In this document: positions 14,469-23,358 of the stretch, piece after piece
Layout of the letters: each line of letters opens with the position of its first letter
How positions within the stretch are numbered: the stretch's first letter is position 1
DNA from: Acidobacteriota bacterium
GTDB lineage: Bacteria > Acidobacteriota > Holophagae > Thermotomaculales > Thermotomaculaceae
Assembly (NCBI GenBank): GCA_013151025.1
Contig: JAADJC010000120.1
Span: forward strand, 1 to 37,336
Length of the DNA: 37,336 nt
Reading direction: 5' to 3'
The notes under the pieces: generated by a model
Told to the model about the DNA's origin: nothing
The model's input: the letters and a program-made list of their open reading frames with translations, nothing else
The model's database searches: none
Program-made: the position numbers and the translations under genes

Positions 14469-16184
14469 ATGGTAATGAAACTTGGTGACATGTTGTTGGA
14501 CGCAGGGTTAATCCAGAAAAAGCAGCTGGATGAGGCATTGGGTGTGCAAAAGACCGAAGGTGGGCGCCTGGGTTATATTTTGACGAAACTTGGTTTTGTC
14601 AGCGACGAAGAGATCACCAGTTTCCTCAGCCGACAGTACGGAATTCCGGCGGTCAATCTGGATCATTTCGAGATCACCGAGGATGTGATCAAACGGATTC
14701 CGGTTGATGTGGCGCAACGATACTCGATCATTCCATTGAGTCGGACCGGTTCCACTCTTACAGTGGCTATAGCAGATCCCACAAACATTTATGCGTTGGA
14801 TGACCTGAAGTTTATTACCAACTTGAACATTGAGCCGGTTGTGGCTTCTGAGTATTCTATTCGCAAGGCGATTGAAAAATATTACGAAACTGAATCTGCA
14901 ATGGAGTTGCGCAAGGTAATGGAAGACCTTGCGGAAATTGACGAAGAAGAACTGGAAGTTATTGAAGACGAAGATGATCTGGATCTTGAGACCCTGGAAG
15001 CCTCCAGCGTAGAAGCACCGGTTGTCCGACTGGTCAATTCCCTTCTTACCGATGCGGTCCGCAAGGGGGCCAGCGATATCCATGTGGAACCCTACGAAAA
15101 AGAGATGAGAATCCGATTTAGAATCGATGGTATTCTCCATGAGATTATGAAACCGCCGTTGAAAATGCGGGATGCGATTTGCTCCAGAATCAAAATCATG
15201 TCTAAACTGGATATTGCGGAAAAACGTTTACCCCAGGATGGTCGCATGAAGCTTAAAATGAAACTGGAAGGCAAACGTAAAGAACTGGATTTCCGTGTTT
15301 CCGTCCTCCCGACTCTGTTTGGTGAAAAAATTGTCATGCGGATACTGGACTCGGATATGCTCATGCTGGATATGACCAAGCTTGGATTTGAGCCTAAAAG
15401 TCTGGAAGTATTCCAGATGGAAGTAACCAAACCCTACGGCATGGTGCTGGTAACCGGCCCTACCGGAAGTGGAAAAACCAATACCCTGTATTCATCCATC
15501 AGTTTGCTTAATAAGATTGATACGAATATTATGACTGCGGAAGACCCGGTGGAGTTCAACCTGAAAGGCATCAACCAGGTAAATGTCCGGGAAGAAATCG
15601 GATTGACTTTTGCCGCTGCGCTGCGGTCTTTTCTGCGTCAGGACCCGAACATTGTTCTCGTAGGAGAGGTTCGTGATTTTGAAACTGCAGAAATTGCCAT
15701 CAAGGCGGCTCTCACCGGTCACCTTGTGTTGTCTACTCTCCATACCAATGATGCGCCCAGTACCATCAGTCGTTTGATGAATATGGGGATTGAGCCTTTT
15801 CTCGTGGCTACGTCGGTTAACCTCATTTGTGCCCAGCGGCTGGTACGCCGGGTTTGTACCCAATGTAAGGAAGAAGTGAAAATTCCTAAGAAAACATTAC
15901 TGAGAATCGGGTATAATGAAGATGAAGTTGATAAGGTCAAGGTATTTAAGGGCAAGGGATGTGACCGATGCAGTGGCACAGGGTACAAAGGTCGCGTGGG
16001 CTTATATGAAGTTATGCAGATTACAGATGAGATGAGAGAACTGATTCTGAGTGGTGCCACTGCGATGGATTTGCGGCATCAGGCGATGAAAGACGGTATG
16101 ATTACCTTGCGTCGAAGCGGCTTGATCAAGATCATGAATGGTCAAACCAGTATTGACGAAGTTTTGCGGGAAACCGTCCTGTAA
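14469..16184 (+). CDS. pilB: Type IV pilus extension ATPase
   Basis: Hexameric cytoplasmic ATPase that drives pilin polymerisation. 571 residues: N-terminal MshEN/GspE-N type domain (LGDMLLDAGLIQKKQLDEAL onward), an acidic linker about 155-180 (DEEELEVIEDEDDLDLE), then the secretion-ATPase core. This has Walker A GPTGSGKT (330-337), Asp box EDPVEF, Walker B LVGEVRDFETAEIA and His box GHLVLSTLHTNDA. The zinc-binding tetracysteine C463, C466, C498, C501 distinguishes PilB/GspE from PilT. ATG 14469 is used. ATG 14475 is equally possible. The ribosome-binding site is weak. First gene of the pil cluster. Confidence 0.95.
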   Translation: MVMKLGDMLLDAGLIQKKQLDEALGVQKTEGGRLGYILTKLGFVSDEEITSFLSRQYGIPAVNLDHFEITEDVIKRIPVDVAQRYSIIPLSRTGSTLTVAIADPTNIYALDDLKFITNLNIEPVVASEYSIRKAIEKYYETESAMELRKVMEDLAEIDEEELEVIEDEDDLDLETLEASSVEAPVVRLVNSLLTDAVRKGASDIHVEPYEKEMRIRFRIDGILHEIMKPPLKMRDAICSRIKIMSKLDIAEKRLPQDGRMKLKMKLEGKRKELDFRVSVLPTLFGEKIVMRILDSDMLMLDMTKLGFEPKSLEVFQMEVTKPYGMVLVTGPTGSGKTNTLYSSISLLNKIDTNIMTAEDPVEFNLKGINQVNVREEIGLTFAAALRSFLRQDPNIVLVGEVRDFETAEIAIKAALTGHLVLSTLHTNDAPSTISRLMNMGIEPFLVATSVNLICAQRLVRRVCTQCKEEVKIPKKTLLRIGYNEDEVDKVKVFKGKGCDRCSGTGYKGRVGLYEVMQITDEMRELILSGATAMDLRHQAMKDGMITLRRSGLIKIMNGQTSIDEVLRETVL

Positions 16185-16199
16185 ACTGAGGGGGAGAGC

Positions 16200-17333
16200 A
16201 TGGACGTTACACTTACACAGCTTTTGAAAACCATGGTGGAACAGAAAGGGACGGATCTGCACATTACGACCAATTCTCCTCCCCAGATCCGGATTAATGG
16301 AAAATTGATTCCGTTGAAACTGTCTCCGTTTACACCGTCAGATACAAAAAAGATGATTTATTCCATCTTGAACGATTCTCAAAAACAGCGATTTGAGGAG
16401 CAGTTAGAACTGGATTTTTCTTTTGGAATTAAGAATCTGGCGCGTTTTCGATCAAATGTTTTTTATCAACGTGGCGCCGTTGCCGGAGCGTTTCGTCTGA
16501 TTCCATACGAAATCAGGAGCTTTGATGCACTTGGTGTTCCCAAGATGATTGGAGACTTGTGCGATTTACCAAGGGGCTTAATTCTGGTGACCGGCCCGAC
16601 GGGTAGTGGTAAATCGACTACCCTGGCATCCATGATAGACAAGGTCAATACCGATAGAAGTGAACATATTATTACCATTGAAGATCCGGTGGAATATCTG
16701 CATTCCCACAAGAAGTGTATTGTGAATCAACGTGAAATTCACACTGATACAAAATCTTTCAGCCGGGCGCTGCGTGCCGCACTGAGACAGGATCCGGATG
16801 TGGTCCTGGTCGGTGAAATGCGGGATCTGGAAACAGTTGAAACTGCTCTGACGATTGCGGAAACAGGACATTTAACTTTTGCAACTCTGCACACCAATTC
16901 AGCCGTACAGACAATCAACCGTGTAATTGATATTTTCCCAGCGCATCAGCAGACCCAGATACGTACGCAGCTTTCCTTTGTGCTTGAAGCTGTACTTTGT
17001 CAGTCTCTGCTGCCAACAGCGGACGGAAAAAGCAGGTGCCTGGCCATGGAAGTTTTGATTCCAAATTCGGCTGTTCGCAACTTAATCCGGGAAGACAAGA
17101 TTCACCAGATATATGCGACAATGCAGACCGGTCAGTTAAAGCATGGCATGATGACGTTCAATCAGTCATTGGCGAGTTTGTACTTTCAGGGACAAATTAC
17201 CAAGGACGTTGCAATTGCCAGATCTTCCAGTAAGGATGAACTGATCGATATGATGAACCGGGGCGTAGGGGTCGTGGAGACAAGGCCGGCTGCAGAGCGG
17301 CCGAAACGAAATCCTAAGATTAAATACACATAA
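16200..17333 (+). CDS. pilT: Type IV pilus retraction ATPase
   Basis: Hexameric ATPase that depolymerises pili for twitching. 377 residues with Walker A GPTGSGKST (132-140), Asp box EDPVEYLH, Walker B VVLVGEMRDLETVETAL and His box ETGHLTFATLHTNSA. The PilT-specific C-terminal AVRNLIRE (AIRNLIRE consensus), needed for retraction, is present, and there is no tetracysteine. GAGGGGGAG precedes the ATG at short spacing. It follows pilB by 15 bp. Confidence 0.95.
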   Translation: MDVTLTQLLKTMVEQKGTDLHITTNSPPQIRINGKLIPLKLSPFTPSDTKKMIYSILNDSQKQRFEEQLELDFSFGIKNLARFRSNVFYQRGAVAGAFRLIPYEIRSFDALGVPKMIGDLCDLPRGLILVTGPTGSGKSTTLASMIDKVNTDRSEHIITIEDPVEYLHSHKKCIVNQREIHTDTKSFSRALRAALRQDPDVVLVGEMRDLETVETALTIAETGHLTFATLHTNSAVQTINRVIDIFPAHQQTQIRTQLSFVLEAVLCQSLLPTADGKSRCLAMEVLIPNSAVRNLIREDKIHQIYATMQTGQLKHGMMTFNQSLASLYFQGQITKDVAIARSSSKDELIDMMNRGVGVVETRPAAERPKRNPKIKYT

Positions 17334-17347
17334 GTCAGGAGGGATGT

Positions 17348-18550
17348 ATGCTTTTTGAATACACGGGAAGAACCCGATCTGGTGAAGCCCGGACGGGCGA
17401 AATCAAGGCGTCGCATCGCGAGGAGGCCATTGCCCTTCTGAGAAAACAGAACATTGTCGTCACAGCCATTAAGGAAAAGGAGCTCACCGGGCTTTCCAAG
17501 CTTTCCTTTGGCGGTAGTGTTACGGTGAAGGATCTGGCCGTTTTTACAAAACAGTTTTCTGTGATGATTGACGCTGGGCTACCCCTTGTCCAGTGCCTGG
17601 AGGCTCTGGCTTCTCAGCAGGATAATAAGCTTTTTCAGAGGACCCTTTTTGAAGTTCGGGGAGACGTGGAAACCGGCATGACATTGGCGGATGCCATGGA
17701 AAGACATCCGAAAGTTTTTGACAACCTGTATGTAAACATGATTGCAGCAGGTGAAGCCGGCGGTATCCTGGACATCATCATGCAGCGGCTCTCGATTTAC
17801 ATTGAAAAGGCCTACAAGCTGAGGGCTGCGGTCAAATCAGCTTTGGTGTACCCGACTACAGTTTTTACTTTTGCCATTATAATTGTTGCGGTTATTCTCT
17901 GGAAGGTCATTCCGGCCTTTGCCGGTATGTTCAAAAGTATGGGAGCTGAATTGCCTTTGCCAACCAGAATTGTGATGGGCTTGTCCAACTTTATGGTTTC
18001 ATTCGGTTGGCTTGTGGTAATTATGGTTGTAGTAATGGTGATGGGTCTCCGGCAATACTATAAGACCGATGGCGGACGTCACATGATCGACCGAATTTTG
18101 TTAAAGGCGCCGATTCTCGGCATAATTTTGCGAAAAATCGCGGTAGCCCGGTTCAGCCGAACCCTGTCTACCCTGGTGTCCTCCGGTGTTCCCATTCTGG
18201 AAGGTTTGTACATTACCGCAAAGACCTCCGGTAATGCCATTATTGAAGATGCGATTCTCTCTACGCGGAAATCTGTCGAAGAAGGAAAAACGATTTCTGA
18301 TCCCTTGAAGGACTCAGGAGTATTTCCAGGTATGGTGACGCAAATGGTCACAGTCGGGGAAGCCACCGGTGCGCTGGATACGATGTTGTCCAAGATTGCA
18401 GATTTCTATGAAGACGAGGTGGATACTGCGGTGGCGAGTTTAATGTCACTGATGGAGCCAGTTATGATTATGTTTCTGGGAGGTTTGGTCGGCGGTATCG
18501 TGGTGTCCATGTATCTGCCCATATTCAAGATCATTACTCTGGTCAAGTAG
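17348..18550 (+). CDS. pilC: Type IV pilus inner-membrane platform protein
   Basis: 400 residues, normal length. Two GspF domains (about 70-190 and 270-395) with three membrane helices: TTVFTFAIIIVAVILW, GWLVVIMVVVMVMGL and MFLGGLVGGIVVSMYLPIF. The LVQCLEAL/ILEGLYIT and NMIAAGEAGGILD/TVGEATGALDTML motif pairs mark the duplicated domain. It forms the platform on which PilB and PilT act. Starts 15 bp after pilT with CAGGAGGG upstream. Confidence 0.95.
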   Translation: MLFEYTGRTRSGEARTGEIKASHREEAIALLRKQNIVVTAIKEKELTGLSKLSFGGSVTVKDLAVFTKQFSVMIDAGLPLVQCLEALASQQDNKLFQRTLFEVRGDVETGMTLADAMERHPKVFDNLYVNMIAAGEAGGILDIIMQRLSIYIEKAYKLRAAVKSALVYPTTVFTFAIIIVAVILWKVIPAFAGMFKSMGAELPLPTRIVMGLSNFMVSFGWLVVIMVVVMVMGLRQYYKTDGGRHMIDRILLKAPILGIILRKIAVARFSRTLSTLVSSGVPILEGLYITAKTSGNAIIEDAILSTRKSVEEGKTISDPLKDSGVFPGMVTQMVTVGEATGALDTMLSKIADFYEDEVDTAVASLMSLMEPVMIMFLGGLVGGIVVSMYLPIFKIITLVK

Positions 18551-18570
18551 GGCTTCTTGCACGTTGGATG

Positions 18571-18594
18571 TTCCCGTCTGAGAAGGAACGGGAA
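18571..18594 (+). other. Intercistronic hairpin between pilC and pilS
   Basis: Stem TTCCCGT/ACGGGAA (18571-18577 with 18588-18594), 10-nt loop, no T run. It could stabilise or process the pilBTC message relative to pilSR rather than terminate it. Confidence 0.4.
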
Positions 18595-18610
18595 GTCGGG
18601 TAATTGAACG

Positions 18611-20245
18611 ATGTCTGGCAAAGTAAAGAATAAGCTGGCTTTGGGCGATGAAGTTTCCGGATTGCGTTTCTTCCTGTTCCGGGTATTGACTGCGCTGCTG
18701 ATTCTGGTCATCATTTCTCTTTTGAAGGTTTTTGAACCGGAATTGGCGAATTTTTCGTTGATAGTGCTTCTTTTATTCCTCTACATGTCAATAATGTTTC
18801 TCTGCTTTGTTTCCGGAATCCGTCGAAACTACCTGTTGCTCCTTCTTACAGATGCGGCTTTTATTACCTCTGTCGTTTATCTTACGGGAAGTCAGGACAG
18901 TCAATTCCAGTTTCTCTATCTGGTGCTGGTTATATTTGGGGGTTTCTATCTTAAGCGGGAGAATCTTCATTTCCTGGCTGCAACTGCAATCGTACTGTTT
19001 TCTTTGCTCCTGCTTCTGGAGTATTTTGCCGTGATCCCATTGATGGGGAGTCACCCTCTGTCGGATACCAGGGTGTCCTACATGATCGGTGTAAACTTTA
19101 CGGCGATTTTTATTGTTTCCCTTATAATTGGAGTATTGTCGGTTCGAATTCGCCGTTTGACCGGACAGGTGGAACTGAAAGAAAAGCGGTTGAAGGAAAT
19201 TACTATTCTGAAAAACCGGATTGTAGATTCTATTCCCAGTGCAATGCTGACAACAAATGCCAGTTTCCACGTAACCTTTATGAATAACGCTGCCCGTGAA
19301 TTTCTTCGTATGAACCAGCTTTTTGATGAGACGAAACTCATGAACAACGATGTCAATGAATTTCTTCCGGTGGCCAGTATTCTCCTGGATTCGGAAGAAG
19401 GACGAATGCAACGGGGAGAACATGAGTTCGAGAACGGAACAATCATCGGCCTGAACATGACGAAGATGTATTCAAGTGGGAAATTTATCGGCCTGTTGAT
19501 CCTGTTCCGTGATCTGACCGAGTGGCGTGCGATGGAAAAGAGCGTATTGTTCAAGAACAGCCTCATGTCTCTGGGCGAGATGGCGGCCGGAATCGCCCAT
19601 GAAATCCGCAATCCCCTGGCTTCAATCCAGGGAGCTGTTCAGCTTCTGAAAGAGCAGGATATGACGAAACAGGGAGACGAGTTGTACGAAATCATCCAGC
19701 AGGAAATCGTCAGGCTTGGAAGTACAATTCAGGATTTTCTGAGTTTCACCAGGGAAAATAGCCCGATGGCGGAGCCGACCAATGTCTGTCAACTGGTAGC
19801 GGAAGTAACCAACCTCTTTGAGAAAGGCTGCAGGGAAGGAATTGAGTTGGTCGTTTCCCCTGATGTGTATACCGGGGAGGCGTGGGCAAAATGCCAGCGG
19901 GGCAAATTCAAGCGGGTCATCTGGAACGTCCTGAAGAATGCTGAGAAAGCTGTGCAATATCAGGACACCAGACGCATTACTGTGGAAATCGAGATGGACA
20001 TTTCTGAAATTACAATTCGAATTTCAGACAACGGGAATGGGATACCGGAGGAAATTCGTGAGAAAATTTTTCAACCCTATTTTTCCACATTTGCCAAAGG
20101 GTTTGGTCTGGGTCTTTCCATTTCAAAAAGTATTGTGGAGGAAATAGGAGGCAGGATTGAAGTCGGAGGCAGGTTGGGAGAAGGCGCAATATTTTCAATA
20201 AGAATCCCGCGTTGCGATAGACTTGCAGAGGGAGGTATACATTGA
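18611..20245 (+). CDS. pilS: PilS-type sensor histidine kinase
   Basis: 544-residue inner-membrane kinase of the NtrB/PilS type. Six hydrophobic segments fill the first 180 residues, a PAS domain spans about 205-320, and the HisKA domain has the H-box GIAHEIRNPLASIQG with phospho-acceptor H330. The HATPase domain has N box NVLKNA, G1 DNGNGIP, F box FQPYFSTFAKG and G2 GFGLGLSIS. Its position next to pilR and downstream of pilBTC fits PilS, whose known ligand is membrane PilA. Here pilA is outside the window. Its stop overlaps the pilR TTG by 4 bp. Confidence 0.9.
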   Translation: MSGKVKNKLALGDEVSGLRFFLFRVLTALLILVIISLLKVFEPELANFSLIVLLLFLYMSIMFLCFVSGIRRNYLLLLLTDAAFITSVVYLTGSQDSQFQFLYLVLVIFGGFYLKRENLHFLAATAIVLFSLLLLLEYFAVIPLMGSHPLSDTRVSYMIGVNFTAIFIVSLIIGVLSVRIRRLTGQVELKEKRLKEITILKNRIVDSIPSAMLTTNASFHVTFMNNAAREFLRMNQLFDETKLMNNDVNEFLPVASILLDSEEGRMQRGEHEFENGTIIGLNMTKMYSSGKFIGLLILFRDLTEWRAMEKSVLFKNSLMSLGEMAAGIAHEIRNPLASIQGAVQLLKEQDMTKQGDELYEIIQQEIVRLGSTIQDFLSFTRENSPMAEPTNVCQLVAEVTNLFEKGCREGIELVVSPDVYTGEAWAKCQRGKFKRVIWNVLKNAEKAVQYQDTRRITVEIEMDISEITIRISDNGNGIPEEIREKIFQPYFSTFAKGFGLGLSISKSIVEEIGGRIEVGGRLGEGAIFSIRIPRCDRLAEGGIH

Positions 20246-21648
20246 ATACGAGCCGCTTATTGCTGGTTGATGATGAAAAGAGCCTTCTTTTGATAATGTC
20301 CCAGGCTCTTCGCTCTCAGGTGACGGAAATTCAGCAGGCCGAAACGGCGGAACAGGCCCTTTCCGTCATGGAAAGCGATGAATTTGATGTTGTGATAACT
20401 GATCTTAAACTGCCAGGTTTATCCGGGCTGGACTTGTTCCGGGAAGCAAGGAACCGGGGATGCCAGTCTGATTTTGTCATCATCACGGCTTTTGCTTCGG
20501 CCGCGTCCGCAATCCAGGCTCTCAAATTGGGTGCCGCCGATTATCTTATGAAGCCGTTTGACATCGAAGAGCTGAGAATCGTCGTGGAAAGAATCCTGTC
20601 CAATCGTTCCATGCGGGAAGATGTGAAAACATTGAAACGCCAGTTGATGGAGGATGTAGACACCAGCGGTATTATCGGTAAAAGCCCGGGAATCAAGAAC
20701 CTGATGCACATGATTCAACAGGCTGCACCCACGGATCTTGCAGTCCTGATCACCGGGGCGAGCGGAACCGGCAAAGAACTGGTAGCGAAGGCGATTCATC
20801 AAAACAGTGAGCGAAAGGATAAGCGCTTTTTGTCTGTGAACTGCGCCGCACTGCCGGAATCTCTGCTGGAAGCGGAATTATTTGGTGTGGTTAAGGGTGC
20901 ATATACCGGGGCGGTTTCTTCACGAAAGGGACTCTTTGAACTGGCTGATGGCGGTACGCTATTTCTGGATGAAATCGGAGAAATGCCCATGAGCATGCAA
21001 TCCAAGTTGCTCCGGGTCCTGCAGGAATTTATCATCCGTCGGATCGGCGGTGAGCGGGATATTCATGTGGATGTGAGAATTGTGGCGGCGACAAATCGGA
21101 ATCTTGAAGAACTGATAAAGGTCAAACAGTTTCGTCAGGATCTGTTTTTCCGAATAAATGTGTTTCAGCTGCATCTGCCTTCGTTAAGGGAAAGGCAAAA
21201 AGATATTGCATTACTGGCTGAACATTTTATTGGGAGAATCAGTGGAAGATTGAGGAAAAGTCCCCCTCGACTAAGTCCGGAAGCATTGGCGCGATTGGAA
21301 AACTACAGTTGGCCGGGTAATGTCCGGGAGTTGGAGAACGTCATTGAGCGGATTCTGGCCTTTTCTCCCGGCGAAATTGTCCTGCCTGAACATCTGCCGG
21401 AAGAAATAAACCAGGGACCCGGTTCGCTGTCGGAAGTGTCACTTTCGGACAAAGGAATGGATATGGAGAAGGAGTTGCGTTATGTCCGCTACCTTTACAT
21501 GGTTAAGGCGATGGAAAAATGTGAGGGAAAAATGGGAGAAGCCGCATCCCTCCTGGGTATGACATTTCGCTCCTTCAGATACCATTTTCACAAGCTCTGC
21601 GAAGAATTTGGTACAGATGGGGCTGCAAAGGGCGATCACAATCCGTGA
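20242..21648 (+). CDS. pilR: PilR-type sigma-54-dependent response regulator
   Basis: 468 residues. Receiver domain about 1-120 with phospho-acceptor D54 (VVITDLKLPG). The AAA+ domain has Walker A GASGTGKE (172-179) and the sigma-54-contact loop GAYTGA (219-224), the Tyr variant of GAFTGA that is common and functional. Walker B is ADGGTLFLDEIG. The C-terminal Fis-type helix-turn-helix is MGEAASLLGMTFRSFRYH. It activates sigma-54 promoters, classically pilA. TTG start 20242 is chosen because AGAGGGAGGT precedes it and it overlaps pilS by 4 bp, which couples kinase and regulator. Confidence 0.9.
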   Translation: MNTSRLLLVDDEKSLLLIMSQALRSQVTEIQQAETAEQALSVMESDEFDVVITDLKLPGLSGLDLFREARNRGCQSDFVIITAFASAASAIQALKLGAADYLMKPFDIEELRIVVERILSNRSMREDVKTLKRQLMEDVDTSGIIGKSPGIKNLMHMIQQAAPTDLAVLITGASGTGKELVAKAIHQNSERKDKRFLSVNCAALPESLLEAELFGVVKGAYTGAVSSRKGLFELADGGTLFLDEIGEMPMSMQSKLLRVLQEFIIRRIGGERDIHVDVRIVAATNRNLEELIKVKQFRQDLFFRINVFQLHLPSLRERQKDIALLAEHFIGRISGRLRKSPPRLSPEALARLENYSWPGNVRELENVIERILAFSPGEIVLPEHLPEEINQGPGSLSEVSLSDKGMDMEKELRYVRYLYMVKAMEKCEGKMGEAASLLGMTFRSFRYHFHKLCEEFGTDGAAKGDHNP

Positions 21649-21672
21649 AACCGGTAGATTCTGCGGTATAAT
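21645..21672 (+). promoter_or_regulatory. Predicted promoter ahead of the ExeA-like gene
   Basis: A perfect TATAAT (21667-21672) with GTGAAA (21645-21650, four of six) 16 bp upstream. It sits just after the pilR stop, so the ATPase gene may be transcribed separately from pilSR. Confidence 0.45.
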
Positions 21673-21720
21673 GTCAGTCTAATGGTTTGAGAGACAAATT
21701 TGGAAGAAGTGCAGGGGAAC

Positions 21721-23358
21721 ATGGAAGAACAATTGCAAGAGCCGAAAGGAACAGAGAAAAAAATCAAGAAGCTTCCCGCCTATCTTCGATATTGGGGGCT
21801 GAAAAAGTATCCCTTTGCACTGGCGCCGGACCCATCTATGATTTATATGAGCAAACAACATCAGGAATGTCTGGTACGGTTGAAATTTGCGGTTGTTTCC
21901 GGTAAGGGCGGTGCGTTGCTTATATCCGAAAATGCAGGAGATGGTAAAACTACGCTTTTGAACAAATTCATGCAGACCATTGAAGAGGATGTAGGGTCCG
22001 ATGTTCGAATCGCATTTCTGGATCATCCCACATTATCCGTGAATGAAATGCTGGGGGAAATTGCCCGCCAGTTCGGGGTGGATGAATTTGATACGTCAGA
22101 TAAAATCAGTATTCTCAACAATATGAGGGAAAAACTTACTGAGTTGCACCAGAACGATGTCAAGTGTATTGTGGTCATTGACGAAGGCCAGATGCTGGCG
22201 CATAACCCGGAAATGCTTCAGGAGCTTCGAATTTTGATGAACCTGGTTTACAATGGGTCCTTTCTCCTGAGTTTCATTTTGTCCGGGCAGAAACCGCTGG
22301 AACCGGCAATTCGTAACATGCCGGAGTTCTGGCAGAGGCTTCCAGTGCGGTTTTTTCTGCGCAATCTGGACTTTCCGGACACAAAAAGGCTGGTTGCACA
22401 TCGAATTCAGCTTTCCGGTGGGGACAGCTCAAAGATTTTCAGCGAAACCGCATTGAAGGGTATTTACAATTTTTCGGAAGGATGTCCCCGGGTGATTCTG
22501 TCCATCTCGGATCTGACCCTGGTCATCGGGCATTCCATGTATTCGAAAAAAGTTGATTTTGCCGAAGTCTCTGAGGCCTGTGGAGATATGAACAAGGGAG
22601 GGGAAAGCTATCACTATTTCAACTACCTGAACGATGACCGCCTGGATGCCAGCGAGGCAAGAAAACAGAAATGCCCCTTCTGCGAATCCCTGATTGACGA
22701 GGGATTGATTTACTGTCCGAATTGTAATTTCTTGATAGACAAGAAGATAACACCCAGCGCGATCCAGTGTATCCACTGTGGGGTTTTAAACAAGCCGGGT
22801 TCTACCCTGTGCTCTTTCTGTGGAAAGATTTTAATGGTAGAATGTCCGTTCTGTGGGGCGCACAATCCCCCCGCAAGAAAGCAGTGCGGTGCGTGTGGAT
22901 ACGCGTTGAACACGCAGGTAGGTCCCAATCCGGCGGATGAACTGAAACGGATGTTGAACAGTGGCGAGCTGGCTGGACACATGAACGTATCAAATGTACG
23001 GGATATGTTTGCAAAGGAAGAGCCATTGTTGTTGGTCGGTATTCAGTCAAAATGGTTTCGGAAATCCCCCCGTATTCGGGTATTTCGAAACGAGCGTCAG
23101 ATTAAGCGGTTCAACGGAGCGGTTATTGTGACGGATCAGGGAATCAGCATGGTGGGAAGCAAAAATTCCCATTATGTGCCTTACTTCCATGCCGAGAGAG
23201 TGGAGCGTACAGTGGGGAAACGCACTATGCTGATGATTACATTGAGAGAAGTGAATGAGACTGTTGTAATTGAGCTTCCTCTCGGGGAAGCGGCCAAGTC
23301 ACAACTGACAATGGCTTTAACCCGTTATATTACGAGTGTTCAGGAGGAAAAGGAATGA
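21721..23358 (+). CDS. ExeA-type AAA ATPase fused to three zinc ribbons and a C-terminal PH/GRAM-like domain
   Basis: About 545 residues. Residues 15-285 match the ExeA/GspA-type AAA ATPase: YWGLKKYPFALAPDPSMIYMS, P-loop region ENAGDGKTT (70-78), Walker B IVVIDEGQML, sensor FILSGQKPLE, and LPVRFFLRNLDFPDT. The first P-loop Gly is replaced by Glu (E70) but GK-T remain. Next come three CX2C-X10-CX2C zinc ribbons: C318/321/332/335, C350/353/364/367 and C375/378/389/392. The last 120 residues are beta-rich with a final helix, like a bacterial PH/GRAM domain. ExeA proteins help secretin or pilus assembly across peptidoglycan, but this one has no transmembrane helix or peptidoglycan-binding domain. 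ATG 21721 (AGGGGA upstream) is preferred. TTG 21700 would add seven residues. It follows pilSR and overlaps ppdK by 4 bp. Confidence 0.8.
   Translation: MEEQLQEPKGTEKKIKKLPAYLRYWGLKKYPFALAPDPSMIYMSKQHQECLVRLKFAVVSGKGGALLISENAGDGKTTLLNKFMQTIEEDVGSDVRIAFLDHPTLSVNEMLGEIARQFGVDEFDTSDKISILNNMREKLTELHQNDVKCIVVIDEGQMLAHNPEMLQELRILMNLVYNGSFLLSFILSGQKPLEPAIRNMPEFWQRLPVRFFLRNLDFPDTKRLVAHRIQLSGGDSSKIFSETALKGIYNFSEGCPRVILSISDLTLVIGHSMYSKKVDFAEVSEACGDMNKGGESYHYFNYLNDDRLDASEARKQKCPFCESLIDEGLIYCPNCNFLIDKKITPSAIQCIHCGVLNKPGSTLCSFCGKILMVECPFCGAHNPPARKQCGACGYALNTQVGPNPADELKRMLNSGELAGHMNVSNVRDMFAKEEPLLLVGIQSKWFRKSPRIRVFRNERQIKRFNGAVIVTDQGISMVGSKNSHYVPYFHAERVERTVGKRTMLMITLREVNETVVIELPLGEAAKSQLTMALTRYITSVQEEKE

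Noticed and set aside
18571-18594. Terminator between pilC and pilS
   Set aside because: The hairpin has a 10-nt loop and no following T run, so termination is unlikely.
20896-20913. Defective sigma-54 contact motif in PilR (GAYTGA instead of GAFTGA)
   Set aside because: Tyr at this position is a common functional variant.
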